A DNA stretch of 64,000 bases from Vibrio sp. SCSIO 43137 (GCF_028201475.1 NZ_CP116383.1:1302001-1366000); one strand, 5' to 3'. Numbered from the stretch's first letter, positions 23,314 to 33,236 are shown. Made by a program: numbers and translations. The notes: a model not told the origin generated them from the sequence alone.

Positions 23314-24003
23314 ATGAGTAAGAAGTTAGGTGTACTTGGTGGTATGGGGCCAATGGCTACCGTTGATTTCGTAAAAAGAATTGTAGAGAAAAGCCCTGCA
23401 TGTTCTGATCAGGAACATATGGCTATGATTATTTCGAATAATCCAATTACCCCTGACCGTACTAAATGCATCCTGGAAAACGGTGAAGATCCCCTTAAAG
23501 TAATGCTGAGTAATCTGATGTCACTGAAGGAGTCGGGTGCTACTCACGCCGTTATCCCTTGTAATACAGCGCACTACTGGCTGGATAAGCTTAAGAGCGA
23601 TGATTTGCCCTTTATCAGCATTATCGACAGTGTTCTTAATGAAGCGTGCCGCAGAAAAATGCAGCGTATCGGCATTCTGGCAACGAATGCCACGGTAAAA
23701 ACTGGCATGTATGCCAATGCCATTGAGACAAAAGGTATGCAGGTTATGCTGCCGGACTCGCAGCAACAAGCCGATGTGATGGAAGGCATATATCAGGTTA
23801 AAGCGGGCAACATAGAGCTGGGTAGGGAGCTAATGGAACCTGTATTTGATGCCTTAATTGCTCAGGGAGCCGATGGCGTGATTCTCGGCTGCACCGAGAT
23901 CCCGTTGGCGTTTGACGGATTCCCGGCTGAGAAAAAACGTCAGGCGCTGGACTCACTGGATCTGCTCGCTGATGAGTGCGTCCGTTACTATTACTACCAG
24001 TAA
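23314..24003 (+). CDS. Aspartate/glutamate racemase family protein
   Basis: The start is ATG 23314, 7 bases after AAAGGAG, giving 229 residues. It has GGMGPMATVDF at the N-terminus. The two catalytic cysteines lie in IPCNTAHYW (near 83) and LGCTEIPLAF (near 193), the pair used for proton abstraction on each face. It should racemise aspartate, glutamate or a related amino acid without cofactor. It converges on the AcoR-type gene with 12 bases between stops. No peptidoglycan gene is adjacent, so broad-range racemase activity for D-amino acid release or catabolism is plausible. Confidence 0.88.
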   Translation: MSKKLGVLGGMGPMATVDFVKRIVEKSPACSDQEHMAMIISNNPITPDRTKCILENGEDPLKVMLSNLMSLKESGATHAVIPCNTAHYWLDKLKSDDLPFISIIDSVLNEACRRKMQRIGILATNATVKTGMYANAIETKGMQVMLPDSQQQADVMEGIYQVKAGNIELGRELMEPVFDALIAQGADGVILGCTEIPLAFDGFPAEKKRQALDSLDLLADECVRYYYYQ

Positions 24004-24015
24004 TAAGCATTGCCA

Positions 24016-25776
24016 TTACTTTAGTACTCCGATTTTTTTCAGTTTCCTGTAAATGGTGTTGCGGCTCACCCCCAACACCTTTGAGGTTTTGCTGATATTG
24101 CCCTTGTTTGCCTGATAGGTGGTAAGCAAGGCATCATCTATGGTGCTTTTCAGGCTTGATTCCGTCTCCTTATCCTTACTCATTCCCACTTGCTCTGAAG
24201 TGATATGTTGCGCGATATGCTGCGGAATATGTTCCAGACAGAGTTTCTCCTCGTCTTGTGCAAGAAGAGAAGCCACCTTGATCACATTGTCTAACTGACG
24301 AATATTACCCGGCCAGTGGTAGCTCAGCAGAAGTTGCTGAAGCTCATCACAGAGAGACTGGTCAGGTGACGCGTATTTATGGTGAAGGGTTTTAATAAGA
24401 GTCAGTTTATCTTTGCGCTCCCTCATAGGAGGCAGGGTAACCACCAAACCGTTCAGGCGGTAATAGAGATCCTGTCTGAACAGCCCCTGTTCCACCATCT
24501 GCTCTAAATCTTTATGAGTGGCAGCTATAATTTGAATATCTACTTCGATACTCTGGTTGCAGCCAAGAGGCACTACCTGCTTGTCCTGTATTACATGCAG
24601 CAGGCGACACTGTGCTTCCAGCGGCATATCTGCTATCTCATCAAGAAACAGTATCCCTTTGTCAGCCTGACGGATTTTGCCCTTATAACCTTTGCTGTTT
24701 GCCCCGGTAAAGGCGCCACCGACATAACCAAACAGCTCAGACTCAAGCAGATCTTTGGCCAATGCGCCACAGTTAACGCTGACAAGAGGGGCGGACTTTC
24801 TGCTGCTTTGACGATGCAGAGCCTTAACAAATTCTCCCTTACCGACCCCTGTTTCCCCTAAAATCAGCAGGCTAATCTGACGGTTAATTACCTTGCATCC
24901 CTGTTGCCATGCGTGCTCAATTCTTTCATCTCCGTAATGAAGTTCACTGGCCGGCGAATAGGTGGCTCTCTTTATGGCTTGGTTATCAGAAAGGTTATGC
25001 AGCCTGAAGACTAAACTGTCAGACTCCTGTTGCAGAAAGTGGTCTACAGGCTGCCCCACAATAGACTCCTGTCTGAGCAGGTGCGATGCCATCTGATTAT
25101 GGGCAATGATATTGCGGTTATCGTCCGCGATAAGAATACCCTGCCAGCCACTTTGCAGCACCGAATGTTCAGTCGCCAAATCGATACGCAGCATTCCTTC
25201 CGGTAATCTGCACAGCATTTCTCTCTCGATTTTTTGCACCATGGTCTGGATAAGATGGCGGGTGTTGTCGTGATGAACCTGCTGCTCACTGGTGATATCC
25301 AATACGGCGACCAGTTTACCTGTGTGATCGAATACCGGGCTGGCTGAACAGCTAATAAAGCGGTGCTGATGAATAAAGTGCTGATCACCAATAATGGAGA
25401 CCGGCTTCTGTTCTACGATAGCGGTGCCTATGGCGTTGGTTCCTTTAAGGTCCTCTTTCCAGCAGACACCACTCTCCAGTGCAATGGTAGTCAGCTTGCT
25501 TTTAAACTGCTTCTGTCCCCAAGAGGCAATCACCACGCCGTCTGCATCGGTCAGAATTAAGCGACTGTCGCTTTTGGCAAATAGCTGGTTAAATAGGGGG
25601 CGGGCATATTGTTCAGTTATCTCTATTAACTGCGCGTGTATTTGCCGGCGTTCAGAGAGCTGTGTCCGGGCCACCCGTATCTCTTCAGGCAGCCTTCTTT
25701 CCCTCAACCCTGCATCACTGCTTCGCTTCCATGAATCGTGTAACCAGTTTGTCGATTTGTCCGTTTGTAGCTGCAT
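24016..25776 (-). CDS. AcoR-like sigma-54-dependent transcriptional activator
   Basis: I prefer ATG 25776 (GGAACAG upstream), giving 586 residues; an in-frame TTG at 25854 would add 26. An N-terminal GAF-type sensor region (about 50-190) includes VCWKEDLKGTNAIGTAIVE. The AAA+ domain (about 290-500) has Walker A ILGETGVGKGEF, the sigma-54 contact loop GAFTGA and Walker B ILFLDEIADM. A Fis-type helix-turn-helix closes the protein (VLGVSRNTIYRKLK). AcoR-type proteins sense acetoin or aldehydes. It is divergent from an aldehyde dehydrogenase preceded by a sigma-54 promoter, which is almost certainly its target. Confidence 0.88.
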   Translation of the reverse strand: MQLQTDKSTNWLHDSWKRSSDAGLRERRLPEEIRVARTQLSERRQIHAQLIEITEQYARPLFNQLFAKSDSRLILTDADGVVIASWGQKQFKSKLTTIALESGVCWKEDLKGTNAIGTAIVEQKPVSIIGDQHFIHQHRFISCSASPVFDHTGKLVAVLDITSEQQVHHDNTRHLIQTMVQKIEREMLCRLPEGMLRIDLATEHSVLQSGWQGILIADDNRNIIAHNQMASHLLRQESIVGQPVDHFLQQESDSLVFRLHNLSDNQAIKRATYSPASELHYGDERIEHAWQQGCKVINRQISLLILGETGVGKGEFVKALHRQSSRKSAPLVSVNCGALAKDLLESELFGYVGGAFTGANSKGYKGKIRQADKGILFLDEIADMPLEAQCRLLHVIQDKQVVPLGCNQSIEVDIQIIAATHKDLEQMVEQGLFRQDLYYRLNGLVVTLPPMRERKDKLTLIKTLHHKYASPDQSLCDELQQLLLSYHWPGNIRQLDNVIKVASLLAQDEEKLCLEHIPQHIAQHITSEQVGMSKDKETESSLKSTIDDALLTTYQANKGNISKTSKVLGVSRNTIYRKLKKIGVLK

Positions 25777-25928
25777 AACTGTTCCATTTTGTAGCAGTTT
25801 TTGTGTGCCATTCCGGGACAGTTGAACAGTGATATCACCGTTTGTGTTCCTCAAAATCAGCGAATGGCCAAATGTAAATGAATTGTAATCATAGTGTTAT
25901 CGGGTGGTTGAGGCAAATCGCAATGAGT

Positions 25929-25943
25929 TGGCCTGTGATTTGC
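25929..25943 (+). promoter_or_regulatory. Sigma-54 promoter of the aldehyde dehydrogenase gene
   Basis: TGGCCTGTGATTTGC has the -24 GG and -12 GC dinucleotides at the required 12-base offset, close to TGGCAC-N5-TTGC. It lies 90 bases before the dehydrogenase ATG and beside an AcoR-type activator gene. Confidence 0.75.
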
Positions 25944-26032
25944 GTTAAGAGATAGGTCAGCCAAGGGAGCTGATAAACGGAACACCCTAAGTAAGGGATG
26001 ATGTAACCATTTAATTAAAAAGGGAAATTTCT

Positions 26033-27553
26033 ATGATCTATGCTCAGCCGGGAACAGAAGGTTCTGTCGTTCAGTTTAAGCCATCTTATAACAACTTTAT
26101 TGGCGGGGAGTGGGTAGCTCCTGTGGGCGGAGAATATTTTGATAACCTTTCTCCGGTAAACGGTCAGGTTTACTGCAAGGTGGCTCGTTCAACAGAAGAT
26201 GATATCAACCTTGCACTTGATGCAGCCCACGCTGCCAGAGAATCATGGGCCGCGACCAGTGTTGCTGAACGATCCAATATTCTGCTAAAAATTGCTGATC
26301 GTATCGAACAGAATCTGGAAGAACTGGCCGTCGCTGAAACATGGGAAAACGGCAAGCCGGTTCGCGAAACTCTGGCGGCGGATTTACCTCTTGTTGTTGA
26401 CCATTTCCGTTATTTCGCCGGATGTATCCGCGCGCAGGAAGGTTCAGCGGCAGAGCTGGATGTCAATACCGCAAGTTATCACTTCCCGGAACCTGTCGGG
26501 GTAGTAGGCCAGATCATTCCGTGGAACTTCCCGATGCTGATGGCGGCGTGGAAGATTGCACCGGCACTGGCAGCAGGCTGTTGTATTGTACTTAAGCCAG
26601 CTGAGCAGACGCCAACATCAATATTGGTGATGCTGGAAAAAATTGCCGATCTTCTTCCTGCCGGTGTTCTGAATGTGGTCAATGGTTTCGGCCATGAGGC
26701 GGGGCAGGCGCTGGCTACCAGTAACAGAATTGCTAAGTTAGCCTTTACCGGTTCAACGGAGATTGGTCATCATATTCTTAAGTGCGCTGCTGAGAGCCTG
26801 ATCCCGTCAACGGTAGAGCTTGGCGGTAAGTCGCCAAACATTTACTTTGCTGATGTGTTCGATCATGAAGACGAGTATCTGGAAAAATGTATCGAAGGTT
26901 TGTTGCTGGCGTTCTTTAATCAGGGCGAAGTGTGTACTTGTCCGTCACGTGTACTGGTTCATGAGTCCATCTATGACCGCTTTATTGAAAAAGCGATAGA
27001 ACGTGCAAAAACCATTCAGCAGGGTAACCCGCTTGATACCGGCACTCAGGTAGGTGCACAGGCTTCACAGGAGCAGTTTGATAAGATCCTGAGTTATCTG
27101 GAAATCGGCCGTCAGGAAGGCGCTCAGGTTCTGGTTGGGGGTGAGCCGGCTACTCAGAAAGAGGGCTTAGATGCAGGCTATTATATTCAGCCGACCATGC
27201 TAAAGGGTGATAACTCTATGCGGGTATTCCAGGAAGAAATTTTTGGTCCTGTTATTGCTATTACTACCTTTAAAGATGAAAAAGAGGCACTGGAGATAGC
27301 CAATGATACTGAGTATGGTCTCGGAGCTGGTGTATGGACCCGTGACAGCAATCTTGCCTACCGGATGGGACGTAAGATCGAAGCGGGCAGGATCTGGGTT
27401 AACTGCTACCACGCTTATCCGGCTCATGCTGCGTTTGGCGGCTATAAGAAATCAGGTATCGGCCGTGAAACTCATAAAATGATGCTGGACCACTATCAGA
27501 ACACCAAAAACTTGTTGGTCAGCTATGATGTTAACCCGCTGGGTTTCTTCTGA
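26033..27553 (+). CDS. NAD-dependent aldehyde dehydrogenase, acetaldehyde type
   Basis: The 506-residue product shows the ALDH landmarks: [20 protein letters not shown] near 155-175, KPAEQTP, the Glu in ELGGKSP near 263, and the nucleophile in GEVCTCPS near 302. Length and wording fit the ExaC/AcoD/AldB group that oxidises acetaldehyde and other short aldehydes to acids. It should act in ethanol or acetoin catabolism. It is monocistronic, behind AGGGAAA, and is controlled by the sigma-54 promoter and the divergent AcoR-like activator. A hairpin and a terminator follow. Confidence 0.92.
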   Translation: MIYAQPGTEGSVVQFKPSYNNFIGGEWVAPVGGEYFDNLSPVNGQVYCKVARSTEDDINLALDAAHAARESWAATSVAERSNILLKIADRIEQNLEELAVAETWENGKPVRETLAADLPLVVDHFRYFAGCIRAQEGSAAELDVNTASYHFPEPVGVVGQIIPWNFPMLMAAWKIAPALAAGCCIVLKPAEQTPTSILVMLEKIADLLPAGVLNVVNGFGHEAGQALATSNRIAKLAFTGSTEIGHHILKCAAESLIPSTVELGGKSPNIYFADVFDHEDEYLEKCIEGLLLAFFNQGEVCTCPSRVLVHESIYDRFIEKAIERAKTIQQGNPLDTGTQVGAQASQEQFDKILSYLEIGRQEGAQVLVGGEPATQKEGLDAGYYIQPTMLKGDNSMRVFQEEIFGPVIAITTFKDEKEALEIANDTEYGLGAGVWTRDSNLAYRMGRKIEAGRIWVNCYHAYPAHAAFGGYKKSGIGRETHKMMLDHYQNTKNLLVSYDVNPLGFF

Positions 27554-27587
27554 CCGACAGCCTGATAAACAGTAACCCATAGACTCT

Positions 27588-27607
27588 CCGCGCCGGCAAT
27601 GGCGCGG
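27588..27607 (+). repeat. GC-rich hairpin after the aldehyde dehydrogenase gene
   Basis: CCGCGCC-GGCAAT-GGCGCGG is a perfect 7-pair stem 34 bases after the stop. It probably helps to end or protect the transcript before the T-rich terminator at 27636. Confidence 0.55.
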
Positions 27608-27635
27608 AACAAGTATTAGGTTAAATCTATCCGAT

Positions 27636-27660
27636 AAAAGCAGCTATGCTGCTTTTATTT
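27636..27660 (+). terminator. Rho-independent terminator of the aldehyde dehydrogenase gene
   Basis: AAAAGCAGC-TAT-GCTGCTTTT has a perfect 9-pair stem followed by ATTTATT. Confidence 0.85.
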
Positions 27661-27978
27661 ATTCTGAAATAATAATAATTGTATAAAATGATTAAAATAT
27701 ATTAATAATTATATTTTTATTTAAATGGTGGTAAATTTACTATTGAAATTATTATATGTTTTATATTCTTCTTTAATATTGATATATCATTATTGATATA
27801 TATCACGTTTAATATTTTTATTACCTACAAAATTATAATCACCACTTGAGATGTAATCCTTAAATATTATATCGTTTATATTAATATTCAGGCAGGCCTC
27901 TCAGTTTTGAACAACACACGGTTTATAGCTTTTTGCTCTGTCTGCTGCTGTTTTCCTGTCAGGGTGTATGTGATAACT
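27661..27978 (+). promoter_or_regulatory. Very AT-rich leader/promoter of the TfoX-family gene
   Basis: This roughly 320-base stretch is extremely AT-rich and has no convincing gene. An in-frame TTG at 27907 would add a Cys-rich 24-residue peptide to the next protein and is unlikely. I looked for the c-di-GMP (GEMM) aptamer known before tfoY and did not find its conserved cores. A long leader could still be the target of small-RNA control. Confidence 0.4.
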
Positions 27979-28575
27979 ATGGAAAATATTGTTTCTTTCC
28001 CCAATGAAGATTATGTACTGGATACCATAGCGGAACATTGCGATATTGAACGCAACGCGCTAAAAGTTCATTACATGTTCAAGTACCATATTCTAAGCTT
28101 TCATGGCCATGCTTTCGCTATGATTATTGATGGACGACTGGCCCTTAAGTTTGGTAATAACAAAATGCTTCAGCAACGGCTTCTTCTGGCTGGAGGTCAG
28201 GAGGTCTATGACTATTCTGAAGTGACCAAAAAAATGTCTTACTACTCAATCCATGAAGACTGTTTTACTCTTATCTCTATTGAGTGTCTGGAACTGGTTA
28301 AAAAGGTCATGTATTACTGGTATAACTTAGGTGAAGCGCCTAATGTTCCGTCAATAAATAAGATGATTAATATAACTAAGACACTGGCGTTATCGCTAAA
28401 TAATATTGGTGTTAATAGCGTTGATGATTTGATGAGTATGGGTTCTTATCAGGCGTACAATAAGCTAAAGGCAACGGATCCAGATATTCCGGATAGCTAC
28501 TTTAGCCGTTTAGAAGGTGCGATAACTAATAAACATTATATGTTTGTGGAAGAGTTTTATACTCAGGCTAGTTAA
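27979..28575 (+). CDS. TfoX/TfoY (Sxy) family competence regulator
   Basis: The product is 198 residues from ATG 27979, the usual family length. The N-terminal TfoX domain (about 10-100) contains MIIDGRLALKFGNNKML and GGQEVYDY. The C-terminal domain (about 130-195) contains LNNIGVNSVDDLMSMGSYQAYNKL, a helix-hairpin-helix-like segment typical of the family. TfoX turns on DNA uptake genes under chitin induction in vibrios; TfoY promotes dispersal and type VI secretion. Lack of a visible c-di-GMP riboswitch leans toward TfoX but does not prove it. It converges on ppsR. Confidence 0.8.
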   Translation: MENIVSFPNEDYVLDTIAEHCDIERNALKVHYMFKYHILSFHGHAFAMIIDGRLALKFGNNKMLQQRLLLAGGQEVYDYSEVTKKMSYYSIHEDCFTLISIECLELVKKVMYYWYNLGEAPNVPSINKMINITKTLALSLNNIGVNSVDDLMSMGSYQAYNKLKATDPDIPDSYFSRLEGAITNKHYMFVEEFYTQAS

Positions 28576-28639
28576 CAGTAATAAACAAATCCGCCGTGCC
28601 AAAGATGGTACGGCGGAGTTATCCAAATAACTTTTCTTA

Positions 28640-29473
28640 TCAAAACATACTACGTTTCAGACCGGTTTTCTGCAGTATCCGGGCAGAGATTTCTTCTACG
28701 GAAAGGGACGAAGTATTGATATACGGGATTGCCTCTCTGCGGAACAAGGTTTCCACTTTATCCAACTCGTCCTGACACTGTTGCTCACTGGCATAAGTGC
28801 TGTCAGCAAGACGTTCATTTCTTATTTCAGACAATCTGTGAGTGTCTATAGTCAGGCCAAACAGCTTATGACGGTATATCTCGAATACCGGCGGTAAACG
28901 CAGCTTTTCCATATCCTCACTGATAAACGGATAGTTAATTACCCTGACTCCAAACTGAAGTGCCATATAGAGGCTGGTAGGGGTTTTACCGCTGCGGGAA
29001 ACGCCCAATAGAATTAGATCTGCCTCTTCAATATTCTTCAGGGAAATACCGTCATCATGGCTTAAGGTGTATTCCACAGCAGAGATACGATCATAGTAGG
29101 CTTTTTCATCTTTACTAACACTTCTTGAGCGCTGCAGTTTGGGTGTCGCTTCTAACTGAAGGTCTTTCTGGATTGGTTCCACCAACATACTCAATACGTC
29201 GTATATGTTTGCATCAGCTGTCATAAGAATCTCTTTCACTTCGGGAACAACAGTGGAAAGAAATACTACAGGTTGTGATCCGGTTTCCTTTTTTGCCTGA
29301 TTTATTCTTTGAACTACCTGAAGAGCTTTTGTAGTATTTTCGACAAAGGGAATCGTTTGCTCGTTAGCTATAAAAGGAAATTGGCCTAATACAGCATGTC
29401 CTAATGTTTCACATGTAATGGCCGTTCCATCAGAAACATAAAACACGTCACGTCTTTGGTTTAAAGTTTGCAT
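28640..29473 (-). CDS. ppsR: PEP synthase regulatory protein (bifunctional kinase/pyrophosphorylase)
   Basis: The 277-residue product has the DUF299 landmarks: [16 protein letters not shown] at the N-terminus, a P-loop [15 protein letters not shown] near 150, and NYPFI afterwards. It inactivates PEP synthase by ADP-dependent phosphorylation of a threonine next to the catalytic histidine, and reverses this by phosphorolysis. It is divergent from ppsA, the arrangement typical of the enzyme pair. Confidence 0.95.
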   Translation of the reverse strand: MQTLNQRRDVFYVSDGTAITCETLGHAVLGQFPFIANEQTIPFVENTTKALQVVQRINQAKKETGSQPVVFLSTVVPEVKEILMTADANIYDVLSMLVEPIQKDLQLEATPKLQRSRSVSKDEKAYYDRISAVEYTLSHDDGISLKNIEEADLILLGVSRSGKTPTSLYMALQFGVRVINYPFISEDMEKLRLPPVFEIYRHKLFGLTIDTHRLSEIRNERLADSTYASEQQCQDELDKVETLFRREAIPYINTSSLSVEEISARILQKTGLKRSMF

Positions 29474-29480
29474 ATTTTGT

Positions 29481-29492
29481 TGAATCTTTCAA
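29481..29492. promoter_or_regulatory. Possible Cra-like site between ppsR and ppsA
   Basis: TGAATCTTTCAA lies 8 bases before the ppsR ATG. It approximates the Cra consensus TGAAWCSNT with one mismatch at the S position. E. coli ppsA is Cra-activated, which makes this worth noting, but the match alone is weak. Confidence 0.3.
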
Positions 29493-29645
29493 AAATATTT
29501 TATATTTGTATAAGAATAATACCGATAGTAACACCAGGCAAATCGGTTTTTGGTCTGTCCTCTCATAATTGGAAATTTGATGTCGGCCAAACGCTCTTGC
29601 TGTCCCCCCCTACACGAGATGCTTAGTAAAGCTCAGGAGAAAAAT

Positions 29646-32018
29646 GTGAAACAGAACGTACTTTGGTTCAACACTCTATCAATGAAGGATGTTGATAAGG
29701 TTGGCGGAAAAAATGCGTCACTTGGTGAAATGGTCTCAAACCTGGCAAAGGCCGGAGTGTCTGTCCCTAATGGATTTGCGACTACCTCATATGCTTTTAA
29801 TCAATTTCTGGATTTTGAAGGCCTGGATGAACGGATTCATACCATTCTGGATGATCTGGATGTAGAAGATGTAGTGGCTCTGCGTAAAGCCGGAGAGACC
29901 ATACGTAACTGGGTACTGGATGCTCCTTTCCCACCGTCCCTTGAACAGGATATCCGCGAAAGTTATAGCGAACTTCTGGCCGGAGACGACTCAATCTCTG
30001 TTGCCGTTCGTTCCTCCGCGACGGCAGAAGACCTTCCTGATGCCTCTTTTGCCGGCCAGCAGGAAACTTTCCTCAATGTATGTGGAATAGACGCCGTTCT
30101 TGAAGCGACTAAGCATGTATTTGCCTCTCTGTTTAATGACAGAGCTATCTCTTACCGTGTGCATCAGGGCTTTGATCACCGCGGTGTTGCCCTGTCAGCC
30201 GGTATTCAGAGAATGGTTCGCTCTGACAAAGGTGCATCAGGTGTGATGTTCACCCTTGATACAGAATCTGGCTTTGATCAGGTCGTGTTTATCACCTCTT
30301 CATGGGGCCTTGGTGAAATGGTGGTTCAGGGTGCAGTAAACCCGGATGAGTTTTACGTACACAAACCAATGCTGGAGATGGGTAACCATCCGATAGTGAA
30401 AAAGACCATGGGTTCTAAGCTGACTAAGATGACCTATGGTGACAGCCGTGAGCTGGGACGACAAGTTTCTATCTGTGATACCACTGAAGCAGAACAAAAC
30501 AGCTTCTCGGTTACTGAGCAGGAGATCATCTCTCTGGCGGCTCAGGCGGTCATTATCGAGAAACATTACGGTTGCCCGATGGACATTGAGTGGGCGAAAG
30601 ATGGTGTTTCCGGCGATCTGTTTATCGTTCAGGCTCGTCCGGAAACCGTTCGTTCCCAGGATGATGCTAACGTTGTAGAGCGTTTTCAGTTAAACAAAAA
30701 AGCAAACGTTAAAGTGGAAGGTCGTGCCATCGGCCAGAAGATTGGAACGGGTCCGGTAAGGCTGGTTAAAGATCTTAGTGAGATGGAACTGGTTCAGCAG
30801 GGTGATATTCTGGTAACCGATATGACAGACCCGGACTGGGAGCCTGTGATGAAGCGGGCGTCTGCTATTGTGACTAACCGTGGCGGACGTACCTGTCACG
30901 CAGCGATCATCGCTCGTGAGCTCGGCATTCCGGCCATTGTCGGTTGTCACGATGCAACGGAAAAACTGGTGGAAGGTGAGAAGGTCACTGTTTCTTGTGC
31001 AGAAGGGGAGACCGGCTTTGTTTACGAAGGTGAGCTTGAGTTTGAAGTACGCCGCTCCGCGATTGATGAGCTGCCACAACTTCCGGCTAAGGTAATGATG
31101 AACGTGGGCAACCCTGACAGGGCGTTTGACTTTGCCTGTATGCCTAACGAAGGTGTCGGTCTTGCCCGTCTTGAATTTATCATCAACAAGATGATCGGTA
31201 TTCATCCTAAGGCGCTGCTGAACTATGACGTTCAGTCTGAAGAAGTGAAAGCCAAGATTGATGTGATGATACGCGGTTATGACAACCCGGTAGAGTTCTA
31301 TGTTGCTAAACTGACGGAAGGTATCTCAACCATTGCCGCGGCATTCTGGCCTAAGCGTGTGATTGTGCGTATGTCTGACTTTAAGTCAAACGAGTACAGC
31401 AACCTGATTGGCGGTCAGGAGTACGAACCACACGAAGAGAACCCGATGCTTGGTTTCCGTGGTGCATCACGTTACGTCTCTTCTGAGTTTGAAGATTGCT
31501 TTGAGCTGGAAACTCAGGCGATGAAACGTGTGCGCAATACCATGGGTCTGAAGAATGTTGAGATTATGATCCCGTTTGTCCGTACACCAAGTGAAGCGGC
31601 ATCAGTCATCGATCTTCTGGCTAAGTTCGGCCTGCGCAGGGGCGAAGATGGCCTTAAAGTGATTATGATGTGTGAACTTCCGTCTAACGCAGTGCTGGCG
31701 GATGACTTCCTTAACTACTTTGATGGCTTCTCTATCGGCTCAAATGATATGACTCAACTGACCTTAGGTCTGGATCGCGATTCAGCAGATATCGCCCATA
31801 TATTTGACGAGCGTAATGCAGCCGTGAAAGCCATGCTTAAACTGGCTATAGATGCTGCAAAACGTGCAGGAAAGTATGTTGGTATCTGTGGTCAGGGGCC
31901 ATCGGATCACCAAGACTTTGCTCAGTGGTTGATGGATGAAGGTATTAGCTCTGTCTCCCTCAACCCGGATACAGTCGTCGATACCTGGATATCTCTGGGT
32001 AAACAGCTAGATAAATAA
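29646..32018 (+). CDS. ppsA: Phosphoenolpyruvate synthase
   Basis: I start at GTG 29646 (CAGGAGA upstream), giving 790 residues, close to the 792 of E. coli; a longer frame from 29550 adds an unrelated leader. The N-terminal ATP-grasp part shows KVGGKNASLGEM and SSATAEDLPDASFAGQQET. The swivelling phosphohistidine is in TNRGGRTCHAAIIARELG near 415-432. The C-terminal PEP/pyruvate barrel contains GQGPSDHQDF. It converts pyruvate, ATP and water to PEP, AMP and phosphate for gluconeogenesis. Divergent ppsR controls its activity. Confidence 0.97.
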   Translation: MKQNVLWFNTLSMKDVDKVGGKNASLGEMVSNLAKAGVSVPNGFATTSYAFNQFLDFEGLDERIHTILDDLDVEDVVALRKAGETIRNWVLDAPFPPSLEQDIRESYSELLAGDDSISVAVRSSATAEDLPDASFAGQQETFLNVCGIDAVLEATKHVFASLFNDRAISYRVHQGFDHRGVALSAGIQRMVRSDKGASGVMFTLDTESGFDQVVFITSSWGLGEMVVQGAVNPDEFYVHKPMLEMGNHPIVKKTMGSKLTKMTYGDSRELGRQVSICDTTEAEQNSFSVTEQEIISLAAQAVIIEKHYGCPMDIEWAKDGVSGDLFIVQARPETVRSQDDANVVERFQLNKKANVKVEGRAIGQKIGTGPVRLVKDLSEMELVQQGDILVTDMTDPDWEPVMKRASAIVTNRGGRTCHAAIIARELGIPAIVGCHDATEKLVEGEKVTVSCAEGETGFVYEGELEFEVRRSAIDELPQLPAKVMMNVGNPDRAFDFACMPNEGVGLARLEFIINKMIGIHPKALLNYDVQSEEVKAKIDVMIRGYDNPVEFYVAKLTEGISTIAAAFWPKRVIVRMSDFKSNEYSNLIGGQEYEPHEENPMLGFRGASRYVSSEFEDCFELETQAMKRVRNTMGLKNVEIMIPFVRTPSEAASVIDLLAKFGLRRGEDGLKVIMMCELPSNAVLADDFLNYFDGFSIGSNDMTQLTLGLDRDSADIAHIFDERNAAVKAMLKLAIDAAKRAGKYVGICGQGPSDHQDFAQWLMDEGISSVSLNPDTVVDTWISLGKQLDK

Positions 32019-32029
32019 CAGAACAGAGT

Positions 32030-32062
32030 AACCCCCGTTAAACAGCGGGGGTTATTTTTTTT
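32030..32062 (+). terminator. Rho-independent terminator of ppsA
   Basis: AACCCCCG / CGGGGGTT forms an 8-pair stem followed by a long T run, 12 bases after the stop. Confidence 0.93.
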
Positions 32063-32063
32063 G

Positions 32064-32077
32064 TGGGGACAGGCACC
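32064..32077. repeat. REP-like motif GGGACAGGCACC, copy A
   Basis: TGGGGACAGGCACC follows the ppsA terminator and precedes the Y1 transposase gene. The same 12-base core recurs, once with one change, at 44721-44800. Confidence 0.6.
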
Positions 32078-32273
32078 ATTATCACCATTATCAAAATAAA
32101 CATATCGAACCAATGATAAGCTTTTGCTAATTGGTAAGAGAGAGGTCTAAACGGGTGGTTAGCCAGCAAGCTGATATCAAACTTGAACAGATTTATCGAG
32201 TGAATGGAAATAGACAGATCTTGGGTTAACTATGTAAAGGATGCTTCCAGATTGTTCAGTAGCGGGGCTTAAT

Positions 32274-33236
32274 TTATCCGTCCAACCTAAAAAGGTGAAC
32301 TCGTTTTTTGTTGAGTTTGTGTTTTGCTGATTCTGCCTGACAAATGCAACCAACCGCGGTGCTACGGTAACGTTCTAGTTTAGTACATGCCTTTAACCAC
32401 TTGGTCTGATTAATGTTTAGGCGTTGCAGAATGGGTGGGAGAGAAGAGTCTAAAACGGCTTTGTTTTCGCGGTATTGTCTGGCCGTCCAGTCAACCAGCT
32501 CAATATAATCCATAAGCCGGAAAGGAATGCCTTCGAGCGTTTTATTTTTCGGGTTACCGACAAATGGGTGGAGACATGGTGCAGTTTCCAGGCCGCTTGT
32601 CAGTGCCTCTAACCTAGCTTTGATAGAAGTGTATTCCGACGATTCTGGTGTATCTGCTGCTCCTGCCCGAAGCGGGTTTAGATCAACATATGTCATGGCA
32701 GCTATTAGGGCTTGTTCATCAAGCAATGCCTGACTTTTAAAACGACTCTCCCAGAAATGCCCTTTGCAGTTATCTTCTTGATTTGCCCGGCAAGCGATAT
32801 CAAAGTTAAGCTCTTTCATAAACCAGCTCAGGCTCCACAGCCGCTTTCGCCAGCTTTCAATAATCGCAGATGCAGCTAGCTTTTCGGCATCTCTGCTCAG
32901 CTTTCCTGCCAGCCAATTCTGGACTAACGAAGGGAGTTTATGAAGTTGTTGCCAGCGCTTAACGACAGCTATTTTGTTAAGCTCTAAGGCCTCTTCTTTA
33001 TTGATATGAAGAACAAGATGATAGTGATTACTCATCACAGCATAAGCACAAATATCAATACAAAAGACCTGCGACAATGCACAGATTTTATGTTCAATCC
33101 AGTCTCTGCGATGTTCGTAGCTTTTGTGAGTTACTGGGTCTTCGCCGCATAGAAAGCTGCGCCTGACACAGCGGGAAACGCAATGATAGTAAGGTGTTGC
33201 TTCAGGAGAAACGAGTTGTTTTCTTGCTGTTGTCAT
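32274..33236 (-). CDS. Y1 (HUH) transposase of the REP-associated type (RAYT)
   Basis: The 320-residue product carries the PF01797-like core. YYHCVSRCVRRSFLCGED lies near the N-terminus, YAVMSNHYHLVLHIN near 65-80 holds the histidine pair that binds the metal, and FWESRFKSQALLDE near 165 follows. DLNPLRAG near 190 is typical of these chromosomal single-copy transposases. Such proteins mobilise or maintain REP sequences and lack flanking IS ends. REP-like GGGACAGGCACC motifs and a related tandem array lie next to it, which supports RAYT rather than IS200 identity. It looks intact. Confidence 0.85.
   Translation of the reverse strand: MTTARKQLVSPEATPYYHCVSRCVRRSFLCGEDPVTHKSYEHRRDWIEHKICALSQVFCIDICAYAVMSNHYHLVLHINKEEALELNKIAVVKRWQQLHKLPSLVQNWLAGKLSRDAEKLAASAIIESWRKRLWSLSWFMKELNFDIACRANQEDNCKGHFWESRFKSQALLDEQALIAAMTYVDLNPLRAGAADTPESSEYTSIKARLEALTSGLETAPCLHPFVGNPKNKTLEGIPFRLMDYIELVDWTARQYRENKAVLDSSLPPILQRLNINQTKWLKACTKLERYRSTAVGCICQAESAKHKLNKKRVHLFRLDG

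Noticed and set aside
25777..25854. Longer N-terminus of the AcoR-like protein from TTG 25854
   Set aside because: The internal ATG 25776 has a plausible ribosome site and the extra 26 residues carry no domain; kept only as an alternative.
27661..27978. c-di-GMP (GEMM) riboswitch before the TfoX-family gene
   Set aside because: The conserved aptamer cores and tetraloop-bearing stems could not be found in this AT-rich leader.
30690..31205. Minus-strand reading frame opposite ppsA
   Set aside because: Fully internal to ppsA, whose motifs are continuous; no supporting signal.
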